Shown here one piece after another: positions 1 through 6,846 of a DNA stretch of 9,740 nt. The first letter of the stretch is position 1. Every line of letters begins with the position of its first letter. The DNA is taken from assembly GCA_015494245.1 (NCBI GenBank), contig WGBN01000249.1, positions 1 to 9,740 on the forward strand, in the 5' to 3' direction. Made by a program: the position numbers and the translations under genes. This DNA comes from Saprospiraceae bacterium. Its GTDB lineage: Bacteria > Bacteroidota > Bacteroidia > Chitinophagales > Saprospiraceae. The notes below the pieces were generated by a model, which saw only the letters and a program-made list of their open reading frames with translations, searched no databases and had not been told where the DNA came from.

Positions 1-144
1 GAGCTCAATCGCTTTTTGCCTGGCAAGATAAAAAAGTTTAAAAAAGGGGGTAAGAAAAGAGGAAGAAAAGGCATAAGGAGACGAAGCAGGCACGAAAACA
101 ATTGGCCCGACAAAGGCGTTACTGCGGTGGATGAAAAGAGGTGA
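1..144 (+). CDS. possible C-terminal fragment of a gene cut by the left edge, very basic tail
   Basis: Reading from base 1, this frame stays open for 47 codons and ends at TGA (142-144). The other two plus-strand frames hit stops within about the first 40 bases. The predicted peptide has a strongly basic middle rich in Lys, Arg and Gly (KKFKKGGKKRGRKGIRRR), then a more mixed end finishing VDEKR. Basic tails of this kind occur on RNA- or DNA-binding proteins such as helicases and ribonucleases, but there is too little sequence to name a family. The region is purine-rich, which favours Lys/Arg/Gly/Glu codons and removes stops by chance, so this may simply be non-coding DNA. No clear terminator follows the stop. 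Confidence 0.3.
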   Translation, partial: ELNRFLPGKIKKFKKGGKKRGRKGIRRRSRHENNWPDKGVTAVDEKR

Positions 145-452
145 TTTTGGGCTGATGTTAAAGTTGTTAACAAAGGGTGCAGGGTTCATGAAAATCATCA
201 TACCTTTGCGCCCGCTTAAAAAGCACTGACCCAAACATGAACATATTTAATCACCCGGGCAAAAGGACTAAGGCCACGAAGGCCTGCGTTCTGAGTCTGA
301 AACCAAATTTTCTCTCGCTGATTCCCAAACTCTACACTGTTTGAACACCCCGTGAAACCCTTTTTCGATTGGGTTGCAGGAAGTGCAGTTGCCTGTTCTC
401 TAAGGCAAAAGGCTCTTCGCCTGTGCCCAATCTTCAGAAAACGAAGAGAAAA
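145..452. other. non-coding stretch between the left-edge frame and the lytic transglycosylase gene
   Basis: About 300 bases with no convincing gene. The long minus-strand frame covering part of it continues antisense into the transglycosylase gene and has no family features. The plus-strand frame that extends the transglycosylase upstream begins only at a TTG (369) and encodes a Cys/Lys-rich stretch unlike an export signal. Contents seen are a promoter -7 match at 201-208 and two small inverted repeats: GTTAA/TTAAC at 157-171 and AGGCC/GGCCT around 270-285. Neither is followed by a T-run, so neither looks like a terminator. Confidence 0.6.
201..208 (+). promoter_or_regulatory. candidate Bacteroidota -7 element for the lytic transglycosylase gene
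   Basis: TACCTTTG exactly matches the Bacteroidota -7 consensus TAnnTTTG recognised by the primary sigma factor of this phylum. A -33 TTG at the usual spacing is not evident; TTG at 164-166 is too far upstream. If it is used, the leader before the ATG at 453 would be roughly 240 bases, which is long. It may therefore not be the true promoter. Confidence 0.4.
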
Positions 453-1595
453 ATGAAAATCCCATGGACTAAAACCCTCGTACTCCTGTTCTTTCTGGCA
501 GGGCTTGTACCGGCCAAAGCAGGAAGCATAGGCAGCGACGAAGAGATCAAAGACCGATTGAGCTGCCTGCATTTGCCCGTAGCAGTGCACTATGACGCTT
601 CGATTCGGGAGAACATCCGCCGCTATGTATCCAGCGGCTACCGCGACTCGGAAAAGATGCTGGGACGCACGCCTTTGTACTTCCCCATCTTTGAACACGA
701 GCTGAAGCGCATGGGCCTGCCCGAAGGGCTCAAATACCTCGCCATCATCGAGTCTTCTTTGAAGGCCGATGTGCACTCCCATGTGGGTGCTGCGGGATTG
801 TGGCAACTCATGAGCGGTACTGCCCGCGAGTTGGGCCTGCGCGTGGATGGCTCCATAGACGAGCGCCTGGACCCCTACAAATCCACCCGTGCAGCCTTGA
901 AGTACCTGAAGAGCCTGTACAATCGCTACAACAGTTGGGAGCTGGCCATTGCCGCTTACAACTCCGGCCCGGGCACCATCAACCGCGCCATCCGCCTCGG
1001 AGGCAGCAAAGACTTCTGGAAAATCCGTCAGTATTTGCCCTCCGAAACGCGCAACTACGTGCCGCGTTTCATTGCCGCAGCTTACCTCGCGGAGTACTAC
1101 AAGGAGTACAACATCCAGCCGGAGTACCCCGATTATGAGCTGCAGTTTACGCGCACGGCCCTGATCTATGACTACATTTCTTTCAAGAAGCTGTCAAAGA
1201 TCACTCGCGTACCCATCAGCACGCTGCGCAAATTGAACCCTGCCTACATCGCAGGTTACATACCGCGCAACGAGGCCGGCAACTTCCTGATCCTGCCCGA
1301 GATGGGTATGATGGCCTTCAGCGATTACCTGCAATGGTCAGATCGCGAGTTGCGCACCAACCTGCCGGTTCATCAAACGGCAGAGATCGTCAAAGACGAT
1401 GCCCAAAAGCGGGTTAAGGTCATCGTCATCGTCGAAGTGGGCAACACGCTCGAAGATTTGGCGAAAGCCTACGACTGTACGGTAGAAGAAATCAAAACCT
1501 GGAACGAACTCAAAAGCGATGAACTGTACGTGAAGCAGGAACTCGTCCTCTTCATCCCGCAGCAAATGCATCAGCTCAAACCCGCACGCGCATAA
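453..1595 (+). CDS. exported MltD-like lytic murein transglycosylase with LysM-type repeats
   Basis: This 380-residue protein should cleave the MurNAc-GlcNAc bond of peptidoglycan non-hydrolytically, in the periplasm. The start is the ATG at 453 because it places a signal peptide at the N-terminus: basic MKIPWTK, a hydrophobic core at residues 8-19, and cleavage likely after AKA or shortly beyond. The SLT (goose-lysozyme-like) domain spans about residues 75-215. It has the catalytic Glu100 in IIESSL, then GAAGLWQLM (112-120), AYNSGPG (168-174) and the NYVPRFIAA helix (201-209). This order matches family 1 lytic transglycosylases of the MltD type. A degenerate LysM-like segment lies at about 240-282. 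A clearer LysM is at about 327-369 (GNTLEDLAKAYDCTVEEIK), and would bind glycan. No lipobox cysteine follows the signal, so the protein is probably soluble. It looks monocistronic, with a terminator 67 bases downstream. The enzyme family is sure; the exact orthologue is not. Confidence 0.92.
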   Translation: MKIPWTKTLVLLFFLAGLVPAKAGSIGSDEEIKDRLSCLHLPVAVHYDASIRENIRRYVSSGYRDSEKMLGRTPLYFPIFEHELKRMGLPEGLKYLAIIESSLKADVHSHVGAAGLWQLMSGTARELGLRVDGSIDERLDPYKSTRAALKYLKSLYNRYNSWELAIAAYNSGPGTINRAIRLGGSKDFWKIRQYLPSETRNYVPRFIAAAYLAEYYKEYNIQPEYPDYELQFTRTALIYDYISFKKLSKITRVPISTLRKLNPAYIAGYIPRNEAGNFLILPEMGMMAFSDYLQWSDRELRTNLPVHQTAEIVKDDAQKRVKVIVIVEVGNTLEDLAKAYDCTVEEIKTWNELKSDELYVKQELVLFIPQQMHQLKPARA

Positions 1596-1661
1596 GAGGG
1601 AAGTGCGCTAAACATACTGAGCCAAAGAAATTTGGCTTCCTGTGAGAGAAAACTGCACGCT

Positions 1662-1693
1662 AAAGACTCCGCCGAAGGCGGGGTCTTTTTTTT
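1662..1693 (+). terminator. strong intrinsic terminator after the lytic transglycosylase gene
   Basis: A 12-base-pair stem (1662-1673 with 1677-1688, one T·G pair) has a GAA loop and ends in a run of eight T (1686-1693). It lies 67 bases after the stop codon and separates this transcript from the sdh operon. Confidence 0.9.
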
Positions 1694-1741
1694 GATGAAA
1701 AAAGATAACAAAAATCACTTCCCCGTTATCAGAATCCGGCT

Positions 1742-1749
1742 TACATTTG
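1742..1749 (+). promoter_or_regulatory. candidate Bacteroidota -7 element for the sdhCAB operon
   Basis: TACATTTG exactly matches TAnnTTTG. It lies between the upstream terminator and sdhC, where the operon promoter must be. I see no clear -33 TTG at 17-23 bases upstream. Transcription would start near 1755, giving a leader of roughly 115 bases before the ATG at 1871. Confidence 0.5.
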
Positions 1750-1870
1750 CCCCGTCGCGAGAACCCAACTGCCATTCGCTTTCCCCGGGCCAAAGGGTTT
1801 GGGGGCGTTTGAGCACTTCCGAGTTCAAACAATCCTTGGATATTGCGAAAACCATCTTAAAATCATACCT

Positions 1871-2569
1871 ATGAGCTGGATCGGAAAAGTTTTACGCTCC
1901 TCATTGGGCCGCAAGTTAGTTATGAGTTTGACCGGCCTCTTTCTCATCCTCTTTTTGTTGACACACCTCGCCGGCAACTTGCAGCTCCTCATCCCCGACA
2001 AGGGGGAAGCCTTCAATCGCTATGCAGACTTCATGGGGCATTTTTTGCCCGTACAAATCATTGCCAAGGGTTTTTACCTTTTGTTCATCATTCACATCTT
2101 TCAGGGTTTTGCACTCTGGGCATACAACCGCAAGGCCAGAGGCAACGAGCGCTATGCCGTCAAGGCTACGCGCGCTGTAAATACCAATGCCGTTTTTGCG
2201 AGCAACATGGCCTTCCTCGGTTTGTTGATTTTTGCTTTTCTCGGCATCCACATGGGAGACTTTTGGTGGGCCTCGAAGTTTGGAGACCTGCCCGTCATCA
2301 GCTATGGAAACGGGCATGAATATCACGATTTGTACAAGAAGGTGGTCATGTCTTTCAGCCAGCTTTGGATTGTAGTCGTCTATGTAATCTCCATGATAGC
2401 TTTGGCTTTCCACCTCTGGCACGGTTTCCAAAGCGCTTTTCAAACGCTGGGGCTAAACCACAAGAAATACATGCCTTTTATCAGAGGCTTTGGCAAGTTG
2501 TACGCCATTATCATTCCTTTGCTGTTTGCCTTGATTCCCATCATCATGTATCTGCAAAACGCAGCCTGA
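1871..2569 (+). CDS. sdhC: succinate dehydrogenase cytochrome b subunit, b558 family (complex II membrane anchor)
   Basis: This 232-residue integral membrane protein anchors complex II and carries two haem b groups that pass electrons between the iron-sulfur subunit and menaquinone. Five hydrophobic segments are visible, at about residues 17-39, 62-84, 108-128, 160-182 and 208-228. This is the single-polypeptide architecture of B-type enzymes (Bacillus, Wolinella), with no separate sdhD. Candidate haem ligands are His32 (THLAGN), His75, His127 and His181 or His184, one per helix in the first four helices as in the family. The ATG at 1871 is chosen over the upstream TTG at 1799 because it gives the normal family N-terminus (SWIGKVLRSSLGRKLVMSLTG). 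The gene is first in the operon, 56 bases before sdhA, with a hairpin in that gap. Fumarate reductase use cannot be excluded from sequence alone. Confidence 0.95.
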   Translation: MSWIGKVLRSSLGRKLVMSLTGLFLILFLLTHLAGNLQLLIPDKGEAFNRYADFMGHFLPVQIIAKGFYLLFIIHIFQGFALWAYNRKARGNERYAVKATRAVNTNAVFASNMAFLGLLIFAFLGIHMGDFWWASKFGDLPVISYGNGHEYHDLYKKVVMSFSQLWIVVVYVISMIALAFHLWHGFQSAFQTLGLNHKKYMPFIRGFGKLYAIIIPLLFALIPIIMYLQNAA

Positions 2570-2570
2570 G

Positions 2571-2593
2571 AAATGCCCTTGCAAGGCATTTTT
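2571..2593 (+). promoter_or_regulatory. intercistronic hairpin between sdhC and sdhA
   Basis: One base after the sdhC stop codon, a 7-base-pair stem (AAATGCC 2571-2577 with GGCATTT 2585-2591) encloses a 7-base loop and is followed by two more T (five T in total). It is too AT-rich and its T-run too short for a strong terminator. A weak attenuator or an mRNA-stabilising or processing hairpin is more likely. Confidence 0.5.
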
Positions 2594-2625
2594 AAGAACG
2601 AGAGAAACCACAAAAAAATAAAGAG

Positions 2626-4620
2626 ATGAAATTAGACGCTCACATACCTCCGGGCCCTTTGGCCGAAAAGTGGAAACAATATCGCGGCACCATGAAGTTG
2701 GTGGCGCCCAACAACAAGCGCAATCTGGAGATCATTGTCGTCGGCACCGGCCTGGCCGGCGCTGCCGGCGCCGCCAGCCTGGCCGAGCTGGGCTATAAAG
2801 TCAAAGTATTTACCTTTCACGACAGCCCCCGCAGGGCACACTCCATTGCAGCCCAGGGCGGCATCAATGCCGCCAAGAACTACCAAAACGACGGCGACAG
2901 CATCTATCGCTTGTTTTACGATACCATTAAGGGTGGAGACTACCGCTCGCGCGAAGCCAATGTCTATCGCCTCGCTGAGGTGAGCCTGAACATCATAGAC
3001 CAGGCCGTAGCCCAGGGCGTGCCCTTTGCCCGCGAATACGGAGGCCTTCTGGCCAATCGCTCGTTCGGGGGCGTGCAAGTGCAACGCACCTTCTACGCCA
3101 AAGGCCAGACGGGCCAGCAATTGCTGCTCGGCGCCTACCAGGCCCTATCGCGTCAGATAGCTACAGGGCAGGTAGAACTGCACCACCGCCACGAAATGCT
3201 GGACTTAGTCATCGTAGATGGCAAGGCCCGTGGCATCATCGCCCGCAACCTCATCACCGGAGAGCTGGAGCGCCATGCAGCCCATGCCGTAGTGCTGGCC
3301 ACAGGCGGCTATGGAAACATCTACTACCTCTCCACCAATGCCATGAACTCCAACGTCACGGCTGCCTGGCGGGCCACGCGCCGCGGAGCCCTGATGGCCA
3401 ATCCCTGCTTCGTGCAAATACACCCCACCTGCATCCCCGTCTCGGGCGACTACCAATCGAAACTGACATTGATGTCGGAAAGCTTGCGCAACGACGGCCG
3501 CGTATGGGTACCCAGGAAAATGGAAGACGTAATGGCCCTGCGCGAAGGGCGCATCAAGCCACGCGACATCCCCGAAGAAGACCGCGACTACTACTTAGAG
3601 CGCCGCTATCCGGCCTTTGGCAATCTCGTACCACGCGACGTGGCATCGCGCGCAGCCAAAGCCGTCTGCGATGAAGGCCGTGGCGTGAACGCCTCCGGCA
3701 AGGCCGTGTTCCTGGATTTTGCCTCGGCCATTGAGCGCTATGGAAAAGCCGAAGCACACGTCCAGGGCATCCACAATCCCGACCCTGCCACCATCCAAAA
3801 ACTGGGCAAGGCCGTCATCAAAGCCAAATACGGCAACCTCTTCGAGATGTACGAAAAAATCACGGGCGACAACCCCTACGACACGCCCATGATGATCTAC
3901 CCCGCCGTGCACTACACCATGGGCGGCCTTTGGGTAGATTACAACCTTCAGACCACCATTCCGGGCCTCTTTGCCGCCGGAGAGTGCAATTTCTCCGACC
4001 ACGGCGCCAACCGCCTCGGAGCCTCAGCCCTCATGCAGGGCCTGGCAGACGGATACTTCGTCCTGCCTTATACCATCGGGCAATTCCTCAGCGATGAAAT
4101 TCGCACACCGAAGATTGACCCCAATCTCCCGGAATTCAAACAGGTCGAAGACGAAGTGCGCGCACGCTTAGAAAAACTGCTCAACAACCAGGGCTCGGAA
4201 TCGGTAGAAAGCTTCCACCGCCGCCTCGGCAAAATCATGTGGGATTACGCAGGCATGTCGCGCAATGCAGAAGGCTTAGACAAAGCCCGCAAAATGGTGC
4301 GCGAACTACGCGAAGAATACCACCGCGAAGTCTATGTGCCGGGTAGCATGAACGAGTTCAACCCCGAGCTCGAAAAAGCCCAGCGCGTAGCCGATTTTAT
4401 GGAAATGGCAGAATTGCTCATCGTAGATGCCCGCCATCGCAACGAAAGCTGCGGCGGCCACTTCCGCGAAGAATACCAGACAGCCGACGGCGAAGCGCTC
4501 AGAGACGATGAAAACTACGCCTATGTGGCAGCCTGGAGCTGGAATGACGGAGAACCGGAGCTGACCAAAGAACCGCTCACCTTCGAAAACATCGAAGTCA
4601 AAACCCGCAGCTACAAATAA
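2626..4620 (+). CDS. sdhA: succinate dehydrogenase/fumarate reductase flavoprotein subunit
   Basis: This 664-residue catalytic subunit of complex II oxidises succinate to fumarate on covalently bound FAD, on the cytoplasmic face of the inner membrane. The FAD-binding Rossmann segment is at about residues 35-60 (VVGTGLAGAAGAASL). His72 in RRAHSIAAQGGIN is the expected covalent FAD attachment site. Active-site elements follow: HPTCIP (266-271), SESLRNDGR (284-292), Arg337 in VPRDVASR as the proton-shuttling arginine, His429 in VHYTMGG, and ANRLGASALMQGL (461-473). The C-terminal helical domain runs from about 510 and ends with the usual HFREEYQT-like region. Length and motifs fit the Bacillus-type SdhA used across Bacteroidota. 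The ATG at 2626 has an A-rich leader without a Shine-Dalgarno sequence, normal for this phylum. All key residues are present. The direction of the reaction in vivo (oxidase or fumarate reductase) is not decided by sequence. Confidence 0.97.
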   Translation: MKLDAHIPPGPLAEKWKQYRGTMKLVAPNNKRNLEIIVVGTGLAGAAGAASLAELGYKVKVFTFHDSPRRAHSIAAQGGINAAKNYQNDGDSIYRLFYDTIKGGDYRSREANVYRLAEVSLNIIDQAVAQGVPFAREYGGLLANRSFGGVQVQRTFYAKGQTGQQLLLGAYQALSRQIATGQVELHHRHEMLDLVIVDGKARGIIARNLITGELERHAAHAVVLATGGYGNIYYLSTNAMNSNVTAAWRATRRGALMANPCFVQIHPTCIPVSGDYQSKLTLMSESLRNDGRVWVPRKMEDVMALREGRIKPRDIPEEDRDYYLERRYPAFGNLVPRDVASRAAKAVCDEGRGVNASGKAVFLDFASAIERYGKAEAHVQGIHNPDPATIQKLGKAVIKAKYGNLFEMYEKITGDNPYDTPMMIYPAVHYTMGGLWVDYNLQTTIPGLFAAGECNFSDHGANRLGASALMQGLADGYFVLPYTIGQFLSDEIRTPKIDPNLPEFKQVEDEVRARLEKLLNNQGSESVESFHRRLGKIMWDYAGMSRNAEGLDKARKMVRELREEYHREVYVPGSMNEFNPELEKAQRVADFMEMAELLIVDARHRNESCGGHFREEYQTADGEALRDDENYAYVAAWSWNDGEPELTKEPLTFENIEVKTRSYK

Positions 4621-4672
4621 TGTGCCTGCGCAAAGACCTTAAAGCATTCATCAGACGACAAAAAAGTAAGCC

Positions 4673-5428
4673 ATGAAACTTACGCTCAAAATATGGCGCC
4701 AAAAAAACGCCAACAGCAAAGGACAATTTGAGACCTATCAGGTCGAAGCCAACTCCCACATGTCTTTCCTCGAGATGCTGGACGTGCTCAACGAAAACCT
4801 CATCTCTCAAAAGAAAGAACCCGTAGCTTTCGATCACGACTGCCGCGAGGGCATTTGCGGCGCCTGCAGCATGGTCATCAACGGCCATCCTCACGGCCCT
4901 ATGCAAGGCACGACGACCTGCCAGTTGCACATGCGCCACTTTAAAGACGGCGATACCATCGTCATTGAACCCTTCCGCGCCAAAGCCTTCCCCGTCGTCA
5001 AAGACCTCGTGGTTGATCGCAGCGCCTTCGATCGCGTCATTCAGGCAGGCGGCTTCATATCCGTAAATACCGGAGGCCCCCGGGATGCCAACAACATCCC
5101 CGTACCTAAGGAAGATGCCGAAGAGGCCTTCAATGCCGCCACCTGCATCGGCTGCGGAGCCTGTGTGGCTGCCTGTCCCAATGCCTCGGCCATGCTCTTC
5201 ACCTCGGCCAAGGTAGCCCACCTCGCCAAACTTCCTCAAGGGCGGGTCGAAGCCTCGCGGCGCGTTCTCCGCATGGTACACCAGATGGATGTGGAAGGCT
5301 TTGGCCGCTGCTCCAACATCTCGGCCTGCGAAGCCGAATGCCCCAAAGAAATCTCCATCACCAACATCGCGCTGATGAACAGGGAGTTTTTCAGAGCGGC
5401 CTTTAAGTCAGAAGAATCTCCCATGTAA
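4673..5428 (+). CDS. sdhB: succinate dehydrogenase/fumarate reductase iron-sulfur subunit
   Basis: This 251-residue electron-transfer subunit passes electrons from FAD to the haems of SdhC through three clusters. The N-terminal ferredoxin-like domain has the [2Fe-2S] cysteines Cys57, Cys62, Cys65 (DCREGICGACSM) and Cys83. The C-terminal domain has CIGCGACVAACP (Cys158, 161, 164, 168) and CSNISACEAECP (Cys213, 219, 223), which supply the [4Fe-4S] and [3Fe-4S] ligands with standard spacing. No cluster ligand is missing. It is the last gene of the operon, 52 bases after sdhA, and is followed by a terminator 3-4 bases after its stop. Confidence 0.97.
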   Translation: MKLTLKIWRQKNANSKGQFETYQVEANSHMSFLEMLDVLNENLISQKKEPVAFDHDCREGICGACSMVINGHPHGPMQGTTTCQLHMRHFKDGDTIVIEPFRAKAFPVVKDLVVDRSAFDRVIQAGGFISVNTGGPRDANNIPVPKEDAEEAFNAATCIGCGACVAACPNASAMLFTSAKVAHLAKLPQGRVEASRRVLRMVHQMDVEGFGRCSNISACEAECPKEISITNIALMNREFFRAAFKSEESPM

Positions 5429-5431
5429 GAG

Positions 5432-5463
5432 AAAAGCCCGCCTCCACGCGGGCTTTTTTTATT
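5432..5463. terminator. bidirectional intrinsic terminator between sdhB and the HAD gene
   Basis: A 10-base-pair stem (AAAAGCCCGC 5432-5441 with GCGGGCTTTT 5448-5457) has a 6-base loop. On the plus strand it ends in seven T (5454-5460), terminating sdhCAB. On the minus strand the same hairpin ends in TTTT followed by CTCTT, terminating the converging HAD gene, whose stop codon (5459-5461) lies inside the plus-strand T-run. Confidence 0.9.
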
Positions 5464-5887
5464 TCTTAAAGACCTCCACCTTTTTCGTGGTAACCACCAG
5501 CTCCGTGAACTTCCCTTTAAAGCGCGTTGCCCGCACGATGTGATTGTCAATCCAATGGTAATTTCCACCCCGGGGCTTGTTGTAAACGACGCCGTGATAC
5601 TTGAAGCCGTGTTTGTCCAACCACTGCTCTGTGATTTCCTTGTGCTCGTCCGTCCGGGAAGTGAAGAAGGTGATGATATGCCCTTCGTCGTACCAGCGGT
5701 TGAGCAGCTCTAAGGCATCGGGATAGGGCTCTACCGTGAGCATGCGTTCGGGCTCTTCATTGGGCACGTCATCGCAAATGGTGCCGTCAATATCAATGAG
5801 ATAATTTTTTACGCCTTCCGGCAAAACGGGGCTGACGGGGCGCCCCAGCTCATCATAAGCCTGCTTAAGTTTTTGTTTATTCTCCAT
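5459..5887 (-). CDS. HAD-like phosphatase-type protein (often labelled phosphoheptose isomerase in Bacteroidota)
   Basis: This 142-residue cytoplasmic protein has HAD-superfamily motifs. Motif I is YLIDIDGTI with nucleophile Asp32 and acid/base Asp34. Motif II is FFTSRT (74-79), and a Lys104 in NKPRGGNYHWID could serve as motif III. Asp114 in HWIDNH sits where motif IV would be, but as Asp-Asn instead of the common Asp-Asp. The protein resembles a small conserved Bacteroidota family that databases tend to call phosphoheptose isomerase. I see no sugar-isomerase (SIS) domain, so that name looks inherited and a phosphatase is the safer reading; the substrate is unknown. The ATG at 5887 (MENKQKLKQAYDELGRP) is chosen over an upstream TTG at 5932, because the extra 15 residues look unrelated to the family. 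The gene converges on sdhB, sharing a terminator, and diverges from the DUF2007 gene. Confidence 0.85.
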   Translation of the reverse strand: MENKQKLKQAYDELGRPVSPVLPEGVKNYLIDIDGTICDDVPNEEPERMLTVEPYPDALELLNRWYDEGHIITFFTSRTDEHKEITEQWLDKHGFKYHGVVYNKPRGGNYHWIDNHIVRATRFKGKFTELVVTTKKVEVFKK

Positions 5888-6058
5888 AGAGTCAGGTGTT
5901 ATAGGATCATTTGTACAGCTAAGGCCTGGCAAACGACAGCGTCAGAAAACTCGTTTTTTCAAGCCACTTTGATTTGGGTATAACAATGAGCAGTGCCAAT
6001 TGTTGTATAGAATAGAAACAAAGTCTTTTTTGCACCTCCTTTCATCAAATCCAAGCAC
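5888..6058. promoter_or_regulatory. divergent intergenic region with an imperfect inverted repeat
   Basis: This 171-base gap lies between two divergent genes. At 5978-6008 a 10-pair stem with two G·T pairs (core ATAACAAT with ATTGTTGTAT) encloses an 11-base loop; no T-run follows on either strand, so it is not a terminator. No exact TAnnTTTG is present on either strand. TTGATTTG at 5969-5976 is a one-mismatch candidate for the plus-strand gene. Confidence 0.4.
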
Positions 6059-6271
6059 ATGATCAAGGAAAACTGGGTACTGATTTACGCCAACACGGAA
6101 CTCCTTCAAGCCAAATTGGCCGAAGACGTTTTAAAGCAACACGGCATCGAAAGCCATATCCTCAGCAAGCCGGATTCTGCCATCCCCAGCCTGGGCAGGG
6201 CCGAGCTATATACCCTGCCGGAAAAGGCCGAAGCGGCCCGCGAAATCCTGAAAAAACAGGGCTTTGAGTAA
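6059..6271 (+). CDS. DUF2007-family small protein (putative signal-transducing protein)
   Basis: This is a 70-residue soluble protein. The N-terminal beta strand (NWVLIYA) followed by a helix beginning NTELLQAKLAEDVLKQHGI, then a second strand region and a C-terminal helix (EKAEAAREILKKQGFE), match the small alpha/beta domain of DUF2007. The family is widespread in Bacteroidota and resembles the regulatory domain of PII-like or ACT-like proteins in size, but its ligand and role are not established. The ATG at 6059 gives the full domain. It ends 23 bases before the stop of the converging guanine-deaminase gene, and no terminator hairpin is visible in that gap. Confidence 0.8.
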   Translation: MIKENWVLIYANTELLQAKLAEDVLKQHGIESHILSKPDSAIPSLGRAELYTLPEKAEAAREILKKQGFE

Positions 6272-6294
6272 AATCACCCCTCCGGCCGTTTAGC

Positions 6295-6783
6295 TCAATA
6301 AGGCTGCTTGTTTTCCATTTCGCGCCAAAGGCGAAGAGGCTTGAGCCCCTCTTCGTGCAGCATTTGGGTCGTTTTCAGTTGCCTTTCGGCAAATGGAAGT
6401 GCGATTTCCTCATAAATGAAGTTGTCGTCAAAACCCGCGATGTCTGCAGCATCATAACGCGAAGCTGCAAACACCAGGCGTTCGGCTCGTGCCCAGTAAA
6501 TGGCGCCGAGGCACATGGGGCAAGGCTCACAAGAGGCATAAATGGTACAACCCTCCAGTTGAAAATTCTGCAAATGCGCACAAGCTCTGCGAATGGCCAC
6601 CACCTCGGCATGCGCAGTGGGGTCTGAGCTGATGAGTACGCGGTTGTTACCTTTGGCAATCACTTCGCCCTCAGCATTCACGACCACGGCCCCGAAAGGG
6701 CCTCCTTCTCCTTTTTTCATTCCTTCTTCAGCCAATTGAATAGCCATGCGCAAAAAATGGGCGTCGTCTTTTTTCATTGCCAT
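6295..6783 (-). CDS. guaD: guanine deaminase-like nucleoside/base deaminase (CDA family)
   Basis: This 162-residue cytoplasmic zinc enzyme is expected to convert guanine to xanthine in purine salvage or catabolism. Zinc and catalytic motifs are HAE (His58, Glu60) and PCPMC (Cys88, Cys91). The segments DPTAHAEVVAIRRAC, SCEPCPMCLGAIYWAR, AGFDDNFIYEEI and the C-terminal WREMENKQPY resemble Bacillus subtilis GuaD, including the C-terminal tail that reaches the partner active site in that domain-swapped dimer. They resemble the tRNA-adenosine deaminase TadA less closely. The start is ATG at 6783 (MAMKKDD); ATG at 6777 is nearly equivalent. The frame extends further to a GTG at 6870, but those 29 residues run through the intergenic palindrome and look non-coding. 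The gene is divergent from the DUF819 gene. Cytosine or another base as substrate remains possible. Confidence 0.88.
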   Translation of the reverse strand: MAMKKDDAHFLRMAIQLAEEGMKKGEGGPFGAVVVNAEGEVIAKGNNRVLISSDPTAHAEVVAIRRACAHLQNFQLEGCTIYASCEPCPMCLGAIYWARAERLVFAASRYDAADIAGFDDNFIYEEIALPFAERQLKTTQMLHEEGLKPLRLWREMENKQPY

Positions 6784-6792
6784 ACTTTTTTC

Positions 6793-6846
6793 TTTCTTTG
6801 TGCAAGCAGCATGCTGCAAAGAAAACCATTTTAGAGAATCTGACAA
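6793..6846. promoter_or_regulatory. divergent guaD/DUF819 control region with a perfect 12-base palindrome
   Basis: GCAGCATGCTGC (6806-6817) is a perfect palindrome. It is flanked by TTTCTTTG on the plus strand (6793-6800) and by TTTCTTTG on the minus strand (6824-6817), each one mismatch from the Bacteroidota -7 box TAnnTTTG. For guaD (minus), a TTG at 6846-6844 sits 19 bases upstream of its box, a good -33/-7 spacing. For the plus-strand box the nearest TTG (6777-6779) is only 13 bases away, so that promoter is less convincing. The palindrome would lie at the start of both transcripts and could be a shared operator. Confidence 0.5.

Noticed and set aside
1..73. Minus-strand frame starting near 73 and running off the left edge with a hydrophobic start
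   Set aside because: It is only the complement of a purine-rich stretch (Phe/Leu/Pro-rich by composition), too short to support, and no -7 box precedes it.
216..806. Minus-strand open frame of 196 codons at the left
   Set aside because: Most of it is antisense to the signal peptide and SLT domain of the lytic transglycosylase, and the translation has no domain-like character.
1632..1874. Plus-strand 80-codon frame upstream of sdhC
   Set aside because: It spans the intrinsic terminator and the promoter region and runs into the sdhC start in another frame; the translation through the T-run is low-complexity (FFLMKKDNK).
1916..2443. Minus-strand 175-codon frame opposite sdhC
   Set aside because: Shadow of a well-supported membrane-anchor gene; no recognisable features.
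4598..5281. Minus-strand 227-codon frame opposite sdhB
   Set aside because: It is entirely antisense to a conserved gene with all cluster cysteines intact; the long open frame is a codon-bias effect in GC-rich DNA.
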